Below the pieces are notes generated by a model. That model was given only the letters and a program-made list of their open reading frames with translations. It was not told the origin of the DNA and made no database searches. This document shows, piece after piece, positions 7,071 through 9,233 of a DNA stretch of 9,233 bases. The stretch covers positions 1-9,233 of the forward strand of contig CBFHJJ010000032.1 of NCBI GenBank assembly GCA_965655865.1. Reading direction: 5' to 3'. Both the position numbers and the translations under genes were made by a program. Source of the stretch: MAG-121220-bin8 sp965655865. Its GTDB lineage: Bacteria > Bacteroidota > Bacteroidia > Flavobacteriales > Flavobacteriaceae. Every line of letters starts with the position of its first letter. The first letter of the stretch is position 1.

Positions 7071-7160
7071 ATGTTAATTATGTCAAATAAACCTAAATGT
7101 GGTTGTGGAAATACGTTAGATCCAAATGGATTTTGTGACGGTTCACACAACAAGAAATAA
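7071..7160 (+). CDS. CDGSH-type iron-sulfur microprotein (26-29 residues)
   Basis: The open frame has ATG codons at 7071 and 7080, an in-frame stop just upstream at 7068-7070, and TAA at 7158-7160. The ATG at 7080 starts MSNKPK and gives 26 residues; the one at 7071 adds MLI. From the 7080 start the peptide has C7-x-C9, a Thr at 12, then C19-D-G-S-H23. These are the three-Cys/one-His [2Fe-2S] ligands of CDGSH (mitoNEET-like) proteins and very little else. Canonical CDGSH motifs have 8 residues between the second and third Cys; here there are 9. Two Cys-Gly units in a row (CGCG) and a terminal NKK complete it. A random 26-codon frame would not contain CxC...CDGSH, so I judge it real, or at least a recent remnant of a real gene. 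It diverges from the DoxX-like gene and ends one base before the convergent acyl-CoA dehydrogenase stop. Confidence 0.72.
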   Translation: MLIMSNKPKCGCGNTLDPNGFCDGSHNKK

Positions 7161-7161
7161 T

Positions 7162-8976
7162 TTAAATTAAAATTTCTTCATCACTTTTTATTGTAACTGA
7201 AGATGGATCCATCAATATTTCTGAATGACTTAATGTTTTAGGTAATTCATATTTAAAGAAATATTTCATCGTTTCTATCTTACTATTATAAAAAGCTTTA
7301 GAATATTTTAAATCACTATTGTTTAATGCTTTTTGAGAATTTGAAGCTACTTCAAGCCAGTTCCAAGCTACAATAATAAGGCTAAAAAATTCCATAAAAA
7401 CACTAGCATCAGCTAGATACTTTTGAAAATCTCCTTTTAAAGCGTGTGGCATTAACGATTTTAAAACTTTTTCAGATAGTTTTATTTTTTCTGAAATAGA
7501 ATCAGCATATGGTTTTAATTCAGGATGATTATTTGCTTTTGCAACAGTTGTTAATATTTCATTTAACAATAGTTTTAATCCTTCGCCATTATTCATTGTT
7601 ATTTTTCTTCCAAGTAAATCTTGAGATTGAATACCAGTTGTTCCTTCATAAATTGATGAAATTCTAATATCTCTGTAGTACTGCTGTAATATAAAGTCTG
7701 AACAAAAACCATATCCTCCTAAAACTTGAAGTCCATTATTAACTGAATATAATCCTGCTTCTGATGGATATGTTTTAACTACAGGTATAATCATTTCAAG
7801 TAGTGTATTATATTTTTTCTTTTCTTCTTTTGATTGAGCTGTACTTTCTAAATCATAGTATTTAGCGGCTAGCAATACTAAACTCATAGACCCTTCAACA
7901 ACTGCTTTTTGAAGCAATAACATTCTTCTAACATCAGGATGCTCTATAATTAAAGATTGACTTTGTTCAACGTTTTTCTTTCCGTCGCTAGTCAATTTTC
8001 TTCCTTGCGGTCTTTCATTTGCGTATTGCAATGAAGCATAATAAGCAGCTGATGCAATTGCAGATGAACCTCGTCCAACTGCAATTCTTGCTGCATTCAT
8101 CATTAAAAACATATAATTTAAACCGTGATTCTCTTCTCCAACTAACCATCCTTGACAATCGTCTTTATCTCCAAAACCTAAATGAGTTGTACAATATCCT
8201 TTTTGACCCATTTTTTGAAAGTCTGCTACTGTCGTAACATCATTAGATACTAAAGCTCCATTTGCGGTTTTTCTATTTTTTGGAACTATAAATAATGAAA
8301 TCCCTTTTGTTCCTTTTGGTGCACCTTCAATTCTTGCTAATACTAAATGAACAATATTTTCTGCGAATTGATTATCTCCACCAGAAATAAATATTTTTTG
8401 TCCACTTATTTTATGATATCCGTTTTCAGTAGGAGTCGCTTTTGTTACAATATCAGATAACGAACTTCCTGCTTGTGGTTCTGTTAAACACATTGTTCCT
8501 CCCCAATTTCCTGAAAGCATGTCAGGAACATATGTCTCCACTAGATTTTTGCTTGCAAAATGAATAATTAATTCAGCAGCTCCTTGAGTTAAACCAGCAT
8601 AACCTGGTAAATGATTATTTGCAGCGTCTAAAATGTATGTGGCAGCAGTATGTGCCATTAAAGGAATTTGCATTCCACCTATATCATAATCAAATGATGC
8701 AGAGATAAATCCAAGTTCACCTCCTTTTTTCATCATAGTTTCAACTTGACTGTGAACATATACTTTGCCATCTTTATGGTAGGCTGGTTTTTCATCCATT
8801 TCCTTTATATAAGGAAAAAGCTCTCTGTCAGCAAAATCTTTAGTTGATTCTAAAAACATGTCAAGTGATTCTTTGTCATGGTCTATAAACCTATTTCTAT
8901 CTAAAAGGTCTTCAAGTTTATGTACATCGTAAAGCATGTATTTTAACGTATCTATATCAACATATTTATCAGCCAT
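7162..8976 (-). CDS. Acyl-CoA dehydrogenase, large form with C-terminal extension
   Basis: This 604-residue flavoenzyme oxidises an acyl-CoA to the trans-2-enoyl-CoA, the first step of fatty-acid beta-oxidation, passing electrons to an electron-transfer flavoprotein. Domains in order: N-terminal helical (about 35-155), beta domain starting at MCLTEPQAGSSLSD (162-175, first family signature), FAD/CoA-binding helical domain (about 285-455), and an extra helical C-terminal region (about 460-604). The second signature, QVLGGYGF then RDIRISSIYEGTTGIQSQDL, includes the catalytic base E444. The size and C-terminal extension place it in the roughly 600-residue group shared by flavobacterial beta-oxidation operons and by DmdC (3-methylmercaptopropionyl-CoA dehydrogenase). 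Substrate chain length cannot be read from sequence. The first ATG (MADKYVDIDTLKYMLYDVH) is the natural start. A palindrome upstream suggests single-gene regulation. Confidence 0.94.
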   Translation of the reverse strand: MADKYVDIDTLKYMLYDVHKLEDLLDRNRFIDHDKESLDMFLESTKDFADRELFPYIKEMDEKPAYHKDGKVYVHSQVETMMKKGGELGFISASFDYDIGGMQIPLMAHTAATYILDAANNHLPGYAGLTQGAAELIIHFASKNLVETYVPDMLSGNWGGTMCLTEPQAGSSLSDIVTKATPTENGYHKISGQKIFISGGDNQFAENIVHLVLARIEGAPKGTKGISLFIVPKNRKTANGALVSNDVTTVADFQKMGQKGYCTTHLGFGDKDDCQGWLVGEENHGLNYMFLMMNAARIAVGRGSSAIASAAYYASLQYANERPQGRKLTSDGKKNVEQSQSLIIEHPDVRRMLLLQKAVVEGSMSLVLLAAKYYDLESTAQSKEEKKKYNTLLEMIIPVVKTYPSEAGLYSVNNGLQVLGGYGFCSDFILQQYYRDIRISSIYEGTTGIQSQDLLGRKITMNNGEGLKLLLNEILTTVAKANNHPELKPYADSISEKIKLSEKVLKSLMPHALKGDFQKYLADASVFMEFFSLIIVAWNWLEVASNSQKALNNSDLKYSKAFYNSKIETMKYFFKYELPKTLSHSEILMDPSSVTIKSDEEILI

Positions 8977-9011
8977 AATTCTATAAATTTTAGGTACTTA
9001 ATTAATTTTTA

Positions 9012-9019
9012 CAAATATA
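9012..9019 (-). promoter_or_regulatory. Candidate -7 element of the acyl-CoA dehydrogenase gene
   Basis: The minus strand reads TATATTTG, a full match to the Bacteroidota -7 consensus TAnnTTTG. It would start transcripts near 9006, about 30 bases before the ATG. At the proper -33 distance there is no TTG; that position is covered by the palindrome at 9035-9054. The only nearby TTG (9033-9031) is just 11 bases away, too close. This fits a promoter that relies on, or is blocked by, a regulator bound to the palindrome. Confidence 0.45.
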
Positions 9020-9034
9020 TAGAAAATTGACAAA

Positions 9035-9054
9035 TTACTATGCATGCATAGTAA
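9035..9054. promoter_or_regulatory. Perfect 20-bp palindrome, probable operator of the acyl-CoA dehydrogenase gene
   Basis: TTACTATGCATGCATAGTAA is a perfect inverted repeat with no spacer, centred between 9044 and 9045. It lies about 60 bases upstream of the acyl-CoA dehydrogenase ATG, over the expected -33 region. It contains the G/C-bearing core ATGCATGCAT, so low-complexity AT sequence does not explain it. The form suits a homodimeric regulator such as a MarR or TetR family protein, and families of this kind commonly control fatty-acid degradation; the actual regulator is not in the window. Confidence 0.65.
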
Positions 9055-9086
9055 ATTTTTATTAATTCTTGATTAATAGAAAGTAT

Positions 9087-9233
9087 TTAATTTTTTTTAT
9101 TCCATAGAGCAATAGTAGACGCTGTGAAAAATATAATTAGAATATGATTTAAATAACCTCCACAAACTACAATCCAAATATTTCCAGATAAATTATTACA
9201 AATAAAGTCTTGAATTAAAAAAGGAATTAATGG
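9087..9233 (-). CDS. C-terminal fragment of an unidentified membrane protein (5' end outside window)
   Basis: On the minus strand a frame is open from the window edge to a TAA at 9089-9087, giving 48 residues. It begins PLIPFLIQDF and contains one clear hydrophobic stretch, about residues 19-43 (IWIVVCGGYLNHILIIFFTASTIAL). It ends WNKKN, a positively charged tail typical of the cytoplasmic end of a final membrane helix. I do not recognise the family. It precedes the acyl-CoA dehydrogenase gene on the same strand by about 110 bases, but the palindrome and -7 element in that gap argue for separate transcription. Reasonably likely to be a real gene end, given its membrane-protein composition and absence of stops. 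Confidence 0.55.
   Translation of the reverse strand, partial: PLIPFLIQDFICNNLSGNIWIVVCGGYLNHILIIFFTASTIALWNKKN

Noticed and set aside
8019..8237. Antisense frame within the acyl-CoA dehydrogenase gene.
   Set aside because: Leu/Asn-rich shadow of a conserved FAD-domain coding region.
7162..8976. Specific assignment of the acyl-CoA dehydrogenase as DmdC (DMSP demethylation pathway).
   Set aside because: The length and C-terminal extension fit, but flavobacterial beta-oxidation enzymes share them, and no dmdA, dmdB or dmdD is present in the window.
9056..9082. AU-only hairpin around ATTAAT-n5-ATTAAT downstream of the partial membrane-protein gene.
   Set aside because: No G/C in the core, a C-A mismatch on the relevant minus-strand RNA, and followed by A rather than T residues; not convincing as a terminator.

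Overview
The window looks like a compact, AT-rich genome of a marine-type member of Flavobacteriia (Bacteroidota). G+C is roughly 30% by eye. Four things point there: a gldK-gldL-gldM-gldN cluster (gliding motility / type IX secretion, restricted to Bacteroidota), a mitochondrial-type aconitase, the near absence of Shine-Dalgarno sequences, and promoter elements fitting the Bacteroidota consensus TTG-N17-23-TAnnTTTG. No rRNA, tRNA, CRISPR array, insertion sequence or phage gene was seen. No stretch over 300 bases lacks a gene; the longest gap is about 110 bases.

Left part, plus strand (1-4265): the 3' part of gldK, then gldL, gldM and gldN. gldL and gldM are 3 bases apart, and gldM and gldN overlap by 4 bases (ATGA). 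Together they encode the inner-membrane proton-driven motor (GldL, GldM) and the periplasmic ring/lipoprotein part (GldK, GldN) of the type IX secretion system. A small 2Fe-2S ferredoxin gene follows gldN after 29 bases.

Middle (4269-6976): a full-length aconitase on the minus strand, convergent with the ferredoxin gene and separated from it by 3 bases. It has the clearest promoter in the window, with two small inverted repeats around its -33 element. Behind it on the same strand lies a 120-residue four-helix DoxX-like membrane protein.

Right part (7071-9233): a very short plus-strand ORF of 26 to 29 codons carries a CDGSH-type iron-sulfur motif. It diverges from the DoxX-like gene and ends one base from a convergent 604-residue acyl-CoA dehydrogenase gene. 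Upstream of that gene is a perfect 20-bp palindrome that probably regulates it. The window closes with the 3' end of an unidentified membrane-protein gene.

Most of this is known biology: T9SS motor, TCA cycle and fatty-acid oxidation. The items most worth a second look are the CDGSH microprotein, the acyl-CoA dehydrogenase operator, the aconitase promoter dyads, and the run of iron-sulfur genes (ferredoxin, aconitase, CDGSH) next to the T9SS motor operon. I do not see convincing evidence of a wholly new multi-gene system.
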